NCBI GenBank assembly: GCA_021807595.1
Contig: JAKBCS010000003.1
Location: 1 to 64,000, forward strand
Source of the DNA: Planctomycetota bacterium
GTDB taxonomy: Bacteria > Planctomycetota > Planctomycetia > Gemmatales > Gemmataceae
Direction of reading: 5' to 3'
Length of the DNA stretch: 64,000 nt
Of the stretch, positions 28,012 through 37,621 are shown in pieces (position 1 is the first letter of the stretch; the number at the start of each line of letters is the position of its first letter). The translations under genes were made by a program, and so were the position numbers. The notes under the pieces are model-generated. The model was not told the DNA's origin. It saw only the letters and a list, made by a program, of their open reading frames with translations, and made no database searches.

Positions 28012-29769
28012 ATGAAGCGACTATTAGAATGGGATATAAAGAGTTTTCGCCGCGATCTCTTTGCCGCGCTGACGGTGTCCGCCGTCGCCGTCCCGCAAGA
28101 GATGGCCTACGCTCAGATTGCCGGTCTGCCACCGAAGTACGGACTGTACACCGGCTTCGTAGTCACCGCGTTGGCATCCCTATTCGGTTCGTCCGCTCAC
28201 CTCATCAGCGGACCCACCAACGCGCTCTCTCTGGTTCTGTTCGGAGCGCTGGCCTCGCTTCCTCTCGTCGCCGACGTGCCCGTTTCCACGCAGTTGCTTC
28301 AAGGGATGTATCTGCTCGTCTTTCTCGTGGGATCGATTCAACTGCTCATCGCCCTTTTCAAACTCGGCGATCTGACGTGCTACGTCTCCGAGTCGGTGCT
28401 GCTCGGTTTCATGGCGGGAGCGGGAATCCTCATCGCGTTGGGGCAAATCCCCAACGTCTTGGGCCTCCATGCACCGGGCGATGCGTCGCCGTCCCTGCTT
28501 CATCGCCTGTGGTCGTCGCTGCGCGAGGGTGGGGCAATCGACCGTCCCTCCGCCTTCCTCGGCGTGGGGACGCTGTTGGTACTCCTGCCGTTGCGCCGTT
28601 TCAAGCGCTGGCTCGGCGCGCCGTTTCCCGATCTGTTGGTGGCATTAATTCTGGCAATGGCGGCCGCGCCGTTTATCGGCTGGCATCCCAGCGACGCGCC
28701 GCTTCATGTAGAACCTGGATTACCCGCGCCAGTGCTTCCACCGGTCTGGCGGCTCGATTGGATACGTTCGCTCGGCGGCAGCGCGATGACGATTGCCGTC
28801 CTCGGCTTGCTCGAAGCGGTAGCCGTCGCCAAGTCAATCTCCGCGCGCACGCGCCAACCGCTCGACTTCAACCGCGAGTGCCTGGCCCAAGGGATCGCCA
28901 ATCTGACCGGTGCTTTCTTTCAGTGCATGCCCGGCTCCGGCTCGTTGACGCGCTCGAATCTCAACTATCAGGCCGGGGCCGTGAGTCGATGGGCCGGCGT
29001 CATGGCCGCTCTCGTCGTCGCCGCCGCGCTGCTCGTGTTGGCTCCGCTCGCCCGCCATGTGCCCAAACCCGCTTTAGCCGCCCTCCTCATCGTCACCGGC
29101 TATCGCCTCATCGACCGCTCGCGGTTTCTCTATTGCCTCCGCGCCACGCGCTTCGACGCTATCATCGCCCTCGGCACCGCCGCCGCTGCCGTGTTCCTTA
29201 GCATCGAATTGTCGATCTTAATTGGCGTATGTATCTCCTTCCTGCTCTTCGTTCCGCGGGCCGCGCGCTTGCAGGTTACCGAGTTGGTCGTCGCCGCCGA
29301 GCGCGTGGTACGCGAACGGCAACCCAACGATCCCGAATGCAAGCGCTTGGCGATCTTTGGCTTGGAAGGCGAGTTGTTCTTCGGTGCCTCGCCCCTCTTG
29401 GCCGACTTTCTCGACACGCTGCGGCGGCGCGTCAAAGGCGGAGCGCGCATCCTGATACTCCGCCTCAAGCGCACGCGCAATCCGGACATGGTGTGTCTGG
29501 AAATGTTGCAACAATTCCTCGAAGAAATGCAGGATCGCCGCGTACCCGTCCTCTTATGCGGCATCCGTCCCGATTTCGAGCAAGCGCTGCGCAACTTGCG
29601 CTTCCACCATTGGCTGCCGCGCGAATCGGTCTTCCTCGAAGACGCCGCGGCAGGCTCCTCGACCCTCCGAGCCGTTCGCCGCGCCTACGAAATCCTGGGT
29701 AGCGATCGATGCGACACCTGCCCACGCCTCAAGGAAGAACACAAACAGGATTGGTATTATATGATTTAA
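28012..29769 (+). CDS. SulP-family anion transporter with STAS-like C-terminus
   Basis: AVAVPQEMAYAQIAGLPPKYGLYTGFVVTALASLFGSSAHLISGPTNALSLVLF..GSGSLTRSNLNYQAGA. Confidence 0.95.
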   Translation: MKRLLEWDIKSFRRDLFAALTVSAVAVPQEMAYAQIAGLPPKYGLYTGFVVTALASLFGSSAHLISGPTNALSLVLFGALASLPLVADVPVSTQLLQGMYLLVFLVGSIQLLIALFKLGDLTCYVSESVLLGFMAGAGILIALGQIPNVLGLHAPGDASPSLLHRLWSSLREGGAIDRPSAFLGVGTLLVLLPLRRFKRWLGAPFPDLLVALILAMAAAPFIGWHPSDAPLHVEPGLPAPVLPPVWRLDWIRSLGGSAMTIAVLGLLEAVAVAKSISARTRQPLDFNRECLAQGIANLTGAFFQCMPGSGSLTRSNLNYQAGAVSRWAGVMAALVVAAALLVLAPLARHVPKPALAALLIVTGYRLIDRSRFLYCLRATRFDAIIALGTAAAAVFLSIELSILIGVCISFLLFVPRAARLQVTELVVAAERVVRERQPNDPECKRLAIFGLEGELFFGASPLLADFLDTLRRRVKGGARILILRLKRTRNPDMVCLEMLQQFLEEMQDRRVPVLLCGIRPDFEQALRNLRFHHWLPRESVFLEDAAAGSSTLRAVRRAYEILGSDRCDTCPRLKEEHKQDWYYMI

Positions 29770-29944
29770 GATGCGTCCAGACACTTGCTCGAAACCTGCG
29801 AACCGAAGAATCATACCGCAAATCCGCCGTCGTTTCTTGGCCGCAATTGGAATCGGATGCCTCATTTCGCCCCCGTTTCCGAACGATCGCGGTGCCGATA
29901 ATCGCCCATGAGGGACAGGCTCGGAACTTTCCGAAAGGGTACAG

Positions 29945-29990
29945 ACGAAAGCAGCCGATTCGCCCGCAAGCGCGAATCGGCTGCTTTCGT
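29945..29990 (+). terminator. Terminator-like hairpin between convergent genes
   Basis: Perfect 19-bp stem acgaaagcagccgattcgc / gcgaatcggctgctttcgt, 8-nt loop, followed by ttt on the + strand. Confidence 0.75.
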
Positions 29991-30023
29991 TTTCAGTTGA
30001 ATTGCTCGGCTTCCAAGAGACGG

Positions 30024-30557
30024 TTAGTTCCCCCAGTACGACGGTGCGGCCATCATTTGCGGCTGCATGCGAACTGGAGCGGGGGTGTTGGCAGCGGGGG
30101 TGTAGCCGACCGAACGGAACGTCGCATTTTGAATGTTCCGATTGCCGACCGCCTTTGAGGTCGGGATGGCCGGCATCGGTTCGGGGGAGACGATCGGGTT
30201 GGCGTTGGTTGTGGCCGGAGCGTTCGGAGCCGGCTCGCTCGGCGGCAACGAGCCGAGGCAAGAGCCGTCCCCACAACCGAGATTACCCATGAACGGCACG
30301 CCGCACGCGCCGTTGGCGCAGCCGCCGTTGCCGCCGTAGCCGCATCCACTCGGCCCGAACGGGCAACAGCCATCGCAGAAGACGGTTCCGGAGCAAACCG
30401 GGCTGAAGGCGTTGTATTGGCGGACGCAGAACTTCGCGCCGCAGTTGCAACAGCCGTGATGATAGAAGAGGCCGAAGGTGTGTCCGGCAAACGACGTTGC
30501 CGAGACGAAGGCGGAGACGACCAAGGCCAAAGCGGCGGACGGAAGCAATTTTTTCAT
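30024..30557 (-). CDS. Secreted Cys/Gly-rich small protein with proline-rich tail
   Basis: Signal peptide MKKLLPSAALALVVSAFVSATSFA, then HHGCCNCGAKFC..CSGTVFCDGCCPFGPSGCGYGGNGGCANGACG. Confidence 0.7.
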   Translation of the reverse strand: MKKLLPSAALALVVSAFVSATSFAGHTFGLFYHHGCCNCGAKFCVRQYNAFSPVCSGTVFCDGCCPFGPSGCGYGGNGGCANGACGVPFMGNLGCGDGSCLGSLPPSEPAPNAPATTNANPIVSPEPMPAIPTSKAVGNRNIQNATFRSVGYTPAANTPAPVRMQPQMMAAPSYWGN

Positions 30558-30795
30558 GGTGGTGGGTCCGTGAGTGTGCCACGGGAGGAGCCGGACAACA
30601 TCCCTGATGGAGGGCATCCTCCCTGATTCCGCCCAAATATAGCCGCGCCGGAGCGGCCGCGCCGGAAATGCAAGGCTTTTTTGCACTCCATCCCGTGAGC
30701 CGTTCGCCGCGCCACGGGCACATCGCAAGCAATCGCCACGATCCGCCCAATCGTGGGGTGGAATCGCTCAAAGCGCGAAATTCGGCGAGAAAAAC

Positions 30796-31824
30796 TCAAG
30801 TTGCCGGTGAGGGGGTCCACGACGGGACGGCGTCGAGAGCGAGTGAGGCCCATTCGTTCCGCCGCCATTTCTCCACAGCGACGGCAGCCATCGCCGCATT
30901 GTCGGTGCAGAGCGACAGCGGCGGGATGAATAGTTCGGCTCCTTCGTCGCGCGCCATCGCCTCGAGCGCGCTGCGCAAGCAACCGTTGGCGGCTACCCCG
31001 CCACCGACGGCGAGTCGCTTCAGTCCCGTTCGCCGTAACGCCTGGCTCGATTTGGCGACGAGAACATCGACGACGGCTTTTTGAAAACTGGCGGCCAGAT
31101 CGGCGCGTCGCTGACTTGGAGGCGGCGGTTCGGGGCGCGGCTGGCTCTGTCCCGCCAGGGCATACAGCACCGCCGTCTTCAACCCGCTGAAACTGAAATC
31201 GAGCCGTTCGTCGTGCAAGAAAGAGCGCGGCAGCTTCACGGCATCCGCCTGGCCGCCCGCCGCCTCACGCTCCACGGCTGGCCCGCCCGGAAAACCCAGA
31301 CCGAGCAGACTGGCCACTTTATCGAACGCCTCACCGGCCGCATCGTCGAGCGTCCCGCCGAGGAGGTCAAACCGCAACGCGTCGCGGCAATGAAACAGAA
31401 CCGTATGGCCCCCGCTGACCACCAGGCCGACACACGGGAAAATGTCGCGCTCCGCCGCCAGCCGCGCCGCATAGATGTGGCTCTCGATGTGATTGACCGC
31501 GATCAGCGGCACATCCAGCACCAGCGCCAGCACCTTGGCCGCGCTGACGCCGACCAACAATGCTCCCACCAAACCCGGTGTGTTGTGTACGGCGATGCAG
31601 CCAATGTCTTCGAGCCGGAGATTCGCTCGCGCCAACGCCTCGTCCACGATGGGCAAGAGTCGTTGCAAATGGGCGCGCGCGGCCACCTCCGGCACCACTC
31701 CTCCGAAGCGCGCGTGCAACTCGGTCTGCGAGGCGACGACGTTGGAAAGAATCCTCGGCTCGTCCGTGAAAACGGCGGCCGCGGTCTCATCGCAAGAAGT
31801 TTCGATAGCGAGAATATTCGGCAC
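30796..31824 (-). CDS. tsaD: tRNA N6-adenosine threonylcarbamoyltransferase
   Basis: MPNILAIETSCDETAAAVF..VPEVAARAHLQRLLPIVDEAL..VNHIESHIYAARL..LVVSGGHTVLF..GEAFDKVASLLGLGFPGGP. Confidence 0.97.
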   Translation of the reverse strand: MPNILAIETSCDETAAAVFTDEPRILSNVVASQTELHARFGGVVPEVAARAHLQRLLPIVDEALARANLRLEDIGCIAVHNTPGLVGALLVGVSAAKVLALVLDVPLIAVNHIESHIYAARLAAERDIFPCVGLVVSGGHTVLFHCRDALRFDLLGGTLDDAAGEAFDKVASLLGLGFPGGPAVEREAAGGQADAVKLPRSFLHDERLDFSFSGLKTAVLYALAGQSQPRPEPPPPSQRRADLAASFQKAVVDVLVAKSSQALRRTGLKRLAVGGGVAANGCLRSALEAMARDEGAELFIPPLSLCTDNAAMAAVAVEKWRRNEWASLALDAVPSWTPSPAT

Positions 31825-32266
31825 GAAGAGTATCCCATCGACTCGAGGCCGCTACTTTCGAGCGCGGCGAAACAAACAATTCAATTTACGACAGGGTGGT
31901 TATGTGAAAACGTCGCGCGGTGCCACGGTCGATTCTCCCGCATTCGGCGGACTTGATTTCGAGCTTCCAGGGCTTGTCGGCTTTATTCGATCTGCTTTGG
32001 GATCAATGTCGCCGTTGCTCTCAGCGGGAAGGGAGAGCAAATCGACTGGCTTTGCTCCGTTTCCGCTTCGAGTCTGGGCCAAGCACCACAGTATCCAATC
32101 TCTTTTTGCGTTCCTCGATCGCTACTTCCAAGGTCAACTCATCTCCCCACTCGACTGGATGGTCGGTTGAGGCGAGGCCAAGGACGGTTGGGGAGGAGAA
32201 GTCATTCGAGGAATCTACTCTCCGAGAAGCCTACACTAACAAGGATAACAAACGAATGCCGAACCC

Positions 32267-33202
32267 TCAATTCGTAATTCCCTTCGTAATTCCCATGAAC
32301 ACGTCCTCGAGATCGATCTCCTCTTCCTTGAACATCTTCAATCGCAAGCCATTTTGCAGCAGCAATTCCGGAATAAAACTGCCGTCGTGTACGCTGTCGC
32401 TGAGCGTGACGCGCAGGCATTCCTCTTCCTCGCGCGCCTCGACCTTGAGGATGTCGAGATGGGCTTCGAGAAGTTCTCGGGCGGCGGCGTTCTTGCCTTC
32501 GCCGACCGTCACGAGATAAACCGTGTGCTGACGCACCTTACGGATGGCCGTCTGTACGTCGCCATCGAACTCCAGTTTGCCGCGCTCGATGATGCCGATT
32601 TTGTTGCAGATGTCGGCCAACTCCGGCAGGATGTGGCTGGAGACGAGGATCGTTTTGCCCATGTTGCGCAGCTCTTTGAGCAGGCCGCGCATCTCGATGC
32701 GGGCGCGCGGATCGAGACCGCTGGCCGGTTCGTCGAGCAACAACACCTGCGGTTCGTGCAACAGCACGCGGGCCAACCCGAGTCGTTGCGTCATGCCGCG
32801 CGAGAGACTCGTCACAAGGGCGTCGCGCTTGTAGCCGAGATCGACCAGATCTAACACCTGATCGACCTTGCGCCGTCGCTCAGGTCCTTGAATGCGATAG
32901 GCGGCGGCGAAAAACTCGAGATATTCCGTCACCTTCATGTCGTCGTAGACGCCGAAGAAGTCGGGCATGTAACCCATGAGGCGGCGGATTTCTTGGGCGT
33001 TGTTGTAAATCGAGTAGCCGCACACCGTCGCCTCGCCCCAGGTGGGGTTCAGCAACGTGGCCAGGATGCGCATGGTCGTCGTCTTGCCCGCCCCGTTGGG
33101 ACCGATGAAGCCGTACACGTCGCCTCTTTCCAGCTTCAAAGTCAGCCGATTGAGGGCGTACAGATCGCCATACATTTTCGTGAGATCGCGAGTTTCAATC
33201 AT
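32267..33202 (-). CDS. ABC transporter ATP-binding protein
   Basis: MIETRDLTKMYGDLYALNRLTLKLERGDVYGFIGPNGAGKTTTMRIL..LSRGMTQRLGLARVLLHEPQVLLLDEPASGLDPRAR. Confidence 0.95.
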   Translation of the reverse strand: MIETRDLTKMYGDLYALNRLTLKLERGDVYGFIGPNGAGKTTTMRILATLLNPTWGEATVCGYSIYNNAQEIRRLMGYMPDFFGVYDDMKVTEYLEFFAAAYRIQGPERRRKVDQVLDLVDLGYKRDALVTSLSRGMTQRLGLARVLLHEPQVLLLDEPASGLDPRARIEMRGLLKELRNMGKTILVSSHILPELADICNKIGIIERGKLEFDGDVQTAIRKVRQHTVYLVTVGEGKNAAARELLEAHLDILKVEAREEEECLRVTLSDSVHDGSFIPELLLQNGLRLKMFKEEEIDLEDVFMGITKGITN

Positions 33203-33246
33203 AGTAGTCAGTAGTCGGTAGTCAGTAGTCGGTAGTCGGTAGTCAG
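33203..33246. repeat. Heptanucleotide tandem array (TAGTCRG)
   Basis: agtagtcagtagtcggtagtcagtagtcggtagtcggtagtcag: about 6 heptads immediately 5' of the ABC ATPase start codon. Confidence 0.95.
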
Positions 33247-33298
33247 AATGCTGAAGGAAGTAGCAAGGAGCTAAATCATACATTTTCTCCGTTGATTT

Positions 33299-35752
33299 CT
33301 ACTGGCTACTGACTACTGGAATATAAATCCGCACATAGGTTTCTTGTTGCACATAGCCCGATAACGGCGGGCGCTGAGTTTGCGTTTCGGGCAGTTCGTC
33401 GAGCCAGAGTCGCGTTGGGCTGACGCCGTCTTGGGAGATCGTCTCGGCGCGGTCGTGGCGCGGCGGGGTGCGAGCGACCAGAATCGCCTCGGCCCGGTAG
33501 CGCCGCTGCGGTCCTTCGCCGTGGGCTTGGATGCGCCAGCCGGCATCGAGAAAGCGTAATCCAAAGTTTGATCGCTGTCCTCCTCCGGCGACGCCATGAA
33601 ACAGAGCGGCACGCATGGTTTCGTGAGAAGCCAGCGACGGAGACGCGCCGCCCGACGCCGAGGGTATCTTGGCCGCGCGCGGCTGCCATATTTTCGAGGC
33701 GAACCAGTCGGCCAGCAAGTTCGGCTTCACGTCGCGCTCAAACAACGGCCCTACCTCGCGCGTCTCGCCGGGCGCGAGATCGCCGACGGCGTACCACTGT
33801 CCCTGAAAGAACAGAGCCGTTCCATGCAGTTCGCAGGGCAGCTGGTTTACCAGCGCGCCGCTCAGCGCCTTGCCGTCGCGGCTGAGGCGCAACTCCGCTT
33901 GGAAGGGCGCAGGGCGATCCTTCGATTTCCGATCCTTGAATGGGGCGCGCCACGAGGATGCGAACGCGCGCGTCGCCCATATGGGAATGGGCAACCGACG
34001 AAGTCCCCCCGCATCGGCGGTGTAATCGTAGGGCTGGCGAAAGAGGCTCTGCGACACGCTGCCAAGACTCGCTTCGGGACCGTCTGACGCGGCCAACTCC
34101 ACCGGCGGTATCGGCGCGTCGGGATCGCCCACTTCCCAAGGGCCGCCCCACTCCGGCGCGACCGGCTCCAGCCCGATCGTGTAGTTCTCGATGCGCGGGC
34201 TAAACAGCGTGAACCAGGTCCGCCCGTATATTTGCCCCGACGCGCGCGCTTCGTTTTCTGCTAAATCGATCTTGTTTATAGGCAATTCGATTTCTACTAG
34301 GTCGATCTTATTTATGCGCAATTCGTCGCCCTTAACCGAATAGGCCGTCGCATAAGCGGCCACGCTGACAATCACCACCAGTGCGGGAAAGGTGATCCAC
34401 GTCCATTCCAACCGCTTGAACACTTTTTTGAGCAACAGGTAGTCGAGCGGGCCTACAAGAACGATGTAAAACAGGACGAACAGCGCGACCCAGCCGAACG
34501 AGATGACCGGCACTTCGGGAAATGTCTCCAAGTTGCGCTTCAGATCGCCGGCCAATCCGCCTCCCGGCTCGTCGATGGGATTGGGATTGGGATTGGCGAG
34601 CGGCGCGCGGGGAGCGATCTCCTCGTGCAGTTTCTTCCAAAACGCGCTCTGGCCGTCCCAGTCGGAGAATGGCGGTGCATCCAGATCGAAGGGAACGAGT
34701 ACCACGCGCCCCAGGCCGCAACTCGATTGCAGCACGACGGGCCTGATCTCACGATCGTTGTCGGTTGGATCTTCGTGGACTAGACCGAGCATTTTCGGGC
34801 CGGATTGCACGGCAACGAGGTCGATCGCGCCAATCGGCTTCCGGCGGGGATCGGCTCCGATCCACTGTTGTAAACTCGGCAGCGCGGGGCGAGTGACTTT
34901 GCTTTCCAGCACGCCGTCCACCAAAGGTACTCGTTCCAGAAACTTGGCCGCGCTCGCTTGGTTCCGCCCCACCGAAAAGACCAATCGGCCTCCGCGGCGC
35001 ACCCAATCGAACAGGGCATCTCGCCGCGCCTGATCCATGTCGAGCAGACCTTGGGCGAACGCATCGCCGCTCGTGGTCAGTACGAGAACGTCCACCGCTT
35101 CGTAGCCGAACCAGCGATCCGGTAGGTCGGCGATTTTCTGAATCGATGCGAAGCCGGGAATTGGCTCGTTGTCGTCTTCCTCCGGGTTCTCCTTCTTGGC
35201 CGGTTCGGGTTTGACGGCGGCCTTCAGGCGAGGAAGCGGCGAACCCACGGTCAAGTACAACAACTCGCGCGGTTCGAGTATTTCTTGGTTCGCGGGATTG
35301 CGCGTCAGTTGGGAGATGGTCTGGGCGACGGAGCCGTCCGTCGTTTGTAAGGTCAGAGTGAACGTCGCTCCCGCGCTGCCGGGCCGGACGTAGGCGAAGA
35401 TCACCCGTTCGCCGTTGGCCGCCATCGCCGGCACGGGCACGCGATAGCGATACGGCGTCGCTTCGCCGTCGAGGGATTCGACGACGACGAGATAGCGCTC
35501 GCCCAGTATATCGTCGGCCCCAGCCTTGAGTGGAATTTTTACCGGCGTCCACACGCCGTCGCGCGACCGTGCGACATTCGGACCATCGGGCAGTCCGATG
35601 CGCACTCCCTCTCGGTCGATGTGCGGCGGAGCGGAGGATAGTGCGATTGAGGGCAATAATCCCATCAGCAGAAGATAACCGAACGGACGAGCGGAGGGCG
35701 CAAACTCCCCGATACGTTTTCCTTTGGTGGGTTGAAACTCACCCCTCGCCAT
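33299..35752 (-). CDS. Large membrane protein, glutamine-amidotransferase-like/planctomycete type, upstream of the ABC ATPase
   Basis: Signal/TM at N-terminus, 'LFDWVRRGGRLVFSVGRN' GATase-like core, TM 'FGWVALFVLFYIVLVGPLDYLLLKKVFKRLEWTWITFPALVVI'. Confidence 0.75.
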   Translation of the reverse strand: MARGEFQPTKGKRIGEFAPSARPFGYLLLMGLLPSIALSSAPPHIDREGVRIGLPDGPNVARSRDGVWTPVKIPLKAGADDILGERYLVVVESLDGEATPYRYRVPVPAMAANGERVIFAYVRPGSAGATFTLTLQTTDGSVAQTISQLTRNPANQEILEPRELLYLTVGSPLPRLKAAVKPEPAKKENPEEDDNEPIPGFASIQKIADLPDRWFGYEAVDVLVLTTSGDAFAQGLLDMDQARRDALFDWVRRGGRLVFSVGRNQASAAKFLERVPLVDGVLESKVTRPALPSLQQWIGADPRRKPIGAIDLVAVQSGPKMLGLVHEDPTDNDREIRPVVLQSSCGLGRVVLVPFDLDAPPFSDWDGQSAFWKKLHEEIAPRAPLANPNPNPIDEPGGGLAGDLKRNLETFPEVPVISFGWVALFVLFYIVLVGPLDYLLLKKVFKRLEWTWITFPALVVIVSVAAYATAYSVKGDELRINKIDLVEIELPINKIDLAENEARASGQIYGRTWFTLFSPRIENYTIGLEPVAPEWGGPWEVGDPDAPIPPVELAASDGPEASLGSVSQSLFRQPYDYTADAGGLRRLPIPIWATRAFASSWRAPFKDRKSKDRPAPFQAELRLSRDGKALSGALVNQLPCELHGTALFFQGQWYAVGDLAPGETREVGPLFERDVKPNLLADWFASKIWQPRAAKIPSASGGASPSLASHETMRAALFHGVAGGGQRSNFGLRFLDAGWRIQAHGEGPQRRYRAEAILVARTPPRHDRAETISQDGVSPTRLWLDELPETQTQRPPLSGYVQQETYVRIYIPVVSSQ
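34255..34326. repeat. In-frame 36-bp tandem duplication
   Basis: tttctgctaaatcgatcttgtttataggcaattcga / tttctactaggtcgatcttatttatgcgcaattcgt, encoding INKIDLVEIELPINKIDLAENEA. Confidence 0.9.
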
Positions 35753-35769
35753 TGTCCCATCGGTTGCCT

Positions 35770-36069
35770 TCACGGTTTCTCCATCCGATCGCAGGCACAG
35801 GGACTGTGACGGCATCCGGGGCAGCCCTCCCCGTACTTCGCCTGCACCGCTGACGCAAGATCGACACCGGCGATATTGGCCAACGTGGCCAGCCAAGCCA
35901 ACACATCGGCGAATTCGGCGGCACGCTCCTCGTCGCTGCCACTCCGCAACGCCGCCGACAACTCGCCCACTTCCTCCATGAACCACATGAACGTACCCTC
36001 GACGCCGCGCCGGCGATCCTTGGCGTCATAGGTATTACGGATGATGTCCTGCAATTGTTGGATGTTCAC
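35770..36069 (-). CDS. MazG-like nucleotide pyrophosphohydrolase
   Basis: VNIQQLQDIIRNTYDAKDRRRGVEGTFMWFMEEVGELSAALRSGSDEERAAEFADVLAWLATLANIAGVDL; GTG start assumed. Confidence 0.85.
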   Translation of the reverse strand: MNIQQLQDIIRNTYDAKDRRRGVEGTFMWFMEEVGELSAALRSGSDEERAAEFADVLAWLATLANIAGVDLASAVQAKYGEGCPGCRHSPCACDRMEKP

Positions 36070-36469
36070 GATTTTTTTGCTGGATTCGAGGAGTGGGAAT
36101 CCCGAGCCGCCGTGTTCAGTGTAGGACACGAGCGCCGCGCTCGACAAGAGGAGGCCGACTCACAAAGTTGCAATAAGGGCTTGGCACGGATCGACTTTCC
36201 GAATGCGGAGTCTGGAGCGAGGCCCTCCACGGCGGGCCTGCGAAGTATCCGAAGAACCCATTGCAATTCTTATCCAGGGCGTCGAGGAAGCGGTACGTGC
36301 TTTCGCCGTTCGAGTGTAGCCTGCTGGGATTGAACGCGATCGAGCGATCCTCGACGGGGCGAGTATCGATCGGTCCCTGATCGATGCGGAGGCGGGCGAA
36401 TAGATTAGCTTGAGGTTTCAGGGTGCCATCGGAGTACCCGCAATATCCCAACTTTGCCAAGAGGTCTTC

Positions 36470-37555
36470 ATGTATAAGCGAATCACCTTCCTTCTGATCG
36501 CGGCTCTCACAGGCTCCGTCTTGTTGGCCGCTCCAGTGCGCAAGTACGACGACAAAGGAACCCCACCCTTCAAAGTACTGAAAGAGGGTGAGCATCCACC
36601 GCTGGATGCCTACGACAATTTCGTCATCGGGCCGAAGTATGTGCCTGCGCCGGAGCGCAAAGTGGTCGAGGACGTTCCTAAAGGGAAGGTGGAGCAGTTC
36701 ACCATCGACTCGAAGGAAACCAAGCTCTTCAATCCCGGCATTGCTCGCAAGCAGTTCGGCAAGGTGGACCCGGACAACCCGAAGACGCTGATCGTCGAGA
36801 CCCACAAGATCGACTACAAGCGCAGGGTCGGAGTGTACATTCCCGCGCAATACAAGGAAGGTACCGAAGCGCCGTTCATGGTGGTCCACGACGGCCCCGG
36901 CTTGGGGATGAAGACCATCCTCGACAACCTGATCGCCCAGAAGCGGATTCCTCCCCTCATCGTCATTTCCATTGCCAACGGCGGCGGCGACGCCCAGGGG
37001 CACGAGCGCGGCAAAGAATACGACAACATGAACGGCGACTACGCCGAGTACATCGAAACGGAAGTGTTGCCGCGCGTGGAGAAAAACTACAAGGTGAAGC
37101 TGACGAAAGACCCCGATGGCCGCGCGGCGATGGGCATCAGTTCCGGCGGTTCGGCGGCGCTCATCATGGCCTGGTTTCGCAACGATCTCTATCACCGCGT
37201 GCTGACCATATCGGGCACATTCGTGAATCAAGCGTGGCCGTTCGATCCGAAGTATCCCGACGGCGCATGGGGCTTCCACGAAACGCTCATTCCCAACAAC
37301 CCGAAGAAGCCTCTCCGCATTTTCCTCTCCGTGGGCGATTCGGACTTGCTCAACCCCAACGTCATGCGCGACGGCATGCACGACTGGGTGGAGGCCAATC
37401 ATCGCATGGCCAAGGTGCTGAAGGCCAAAGGTTACGAATATCAGTATCTGTTTTGTCGCGGTGCCGGTCACGGCGTCGGCAACGCCCAGTCGCAGTTTCT
37501 CCCGCACGCCATCGAATGGGTCTGGAAAGGCTACACGGCGAAGGAAGGCAAGTAG
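36470..37555 (+). CDS. Secreted alpha/beta-hydrolase esterase (enterochelin esterase/esterase D-like)
   Basis: Signal peptide MYKRITFLLIAALTGSVLLAA; RRVGVYIPAQY..VVHDGPG..GRAAMGISSGGSAALIMAWFRND..RGAGHGVGNAQ. Confidence 0.88.
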   Translation: MYKRITFLLIAALTGSVLLAAPVRKYDDKGTPPFKVLKEGEHPPLDAYDNFVIGPKYVPAPERKVVEDVPKGKVEQFTIDSKETKLFNPGIARKQFGKVDPDNPKTLIVETHKIDYKRRVGVYIPAQYKEGTEAPFMVVHDGPGLGMKTILDNLIAQKRIPPLIVISIANGGGDAQGHERGKEYDNMNGDYAEYIETEVLPRVEKNYKVKLTKDPDGRAAMGISSGGSAALIMAWFRNDLYHRVLTISGTFVNQAWPFDPKYPDGAWGFHETLIPNNPKKPLRIFLSVGDSDLLNPNVMRDGMHDWVEANHRMAKVLKAKGYEYQYLFCRGAGHGVGNAQSQFLPHAIEWVWKGYTAKEGK

Positions 37556-37621
37556 CCTTCAGCGGCTCGGTTCCACGCTCGCCCACCTTCTCGCCCCCTG
37601 GCCGAACCCTCGCGGTTGGAG

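Noticed and set aside
33203-33246. Possible CRISPR-like array
   Set aside because: Contiguous 7-nt tandem units with no spacers and no cas genes nearby.
36116-37507. 463-aa minus-strand ORF antisense to the esterase
   Set aside because: His/Val-rich mirror-frame product; the + strand esterase has a signal peptide and catalytic motif.
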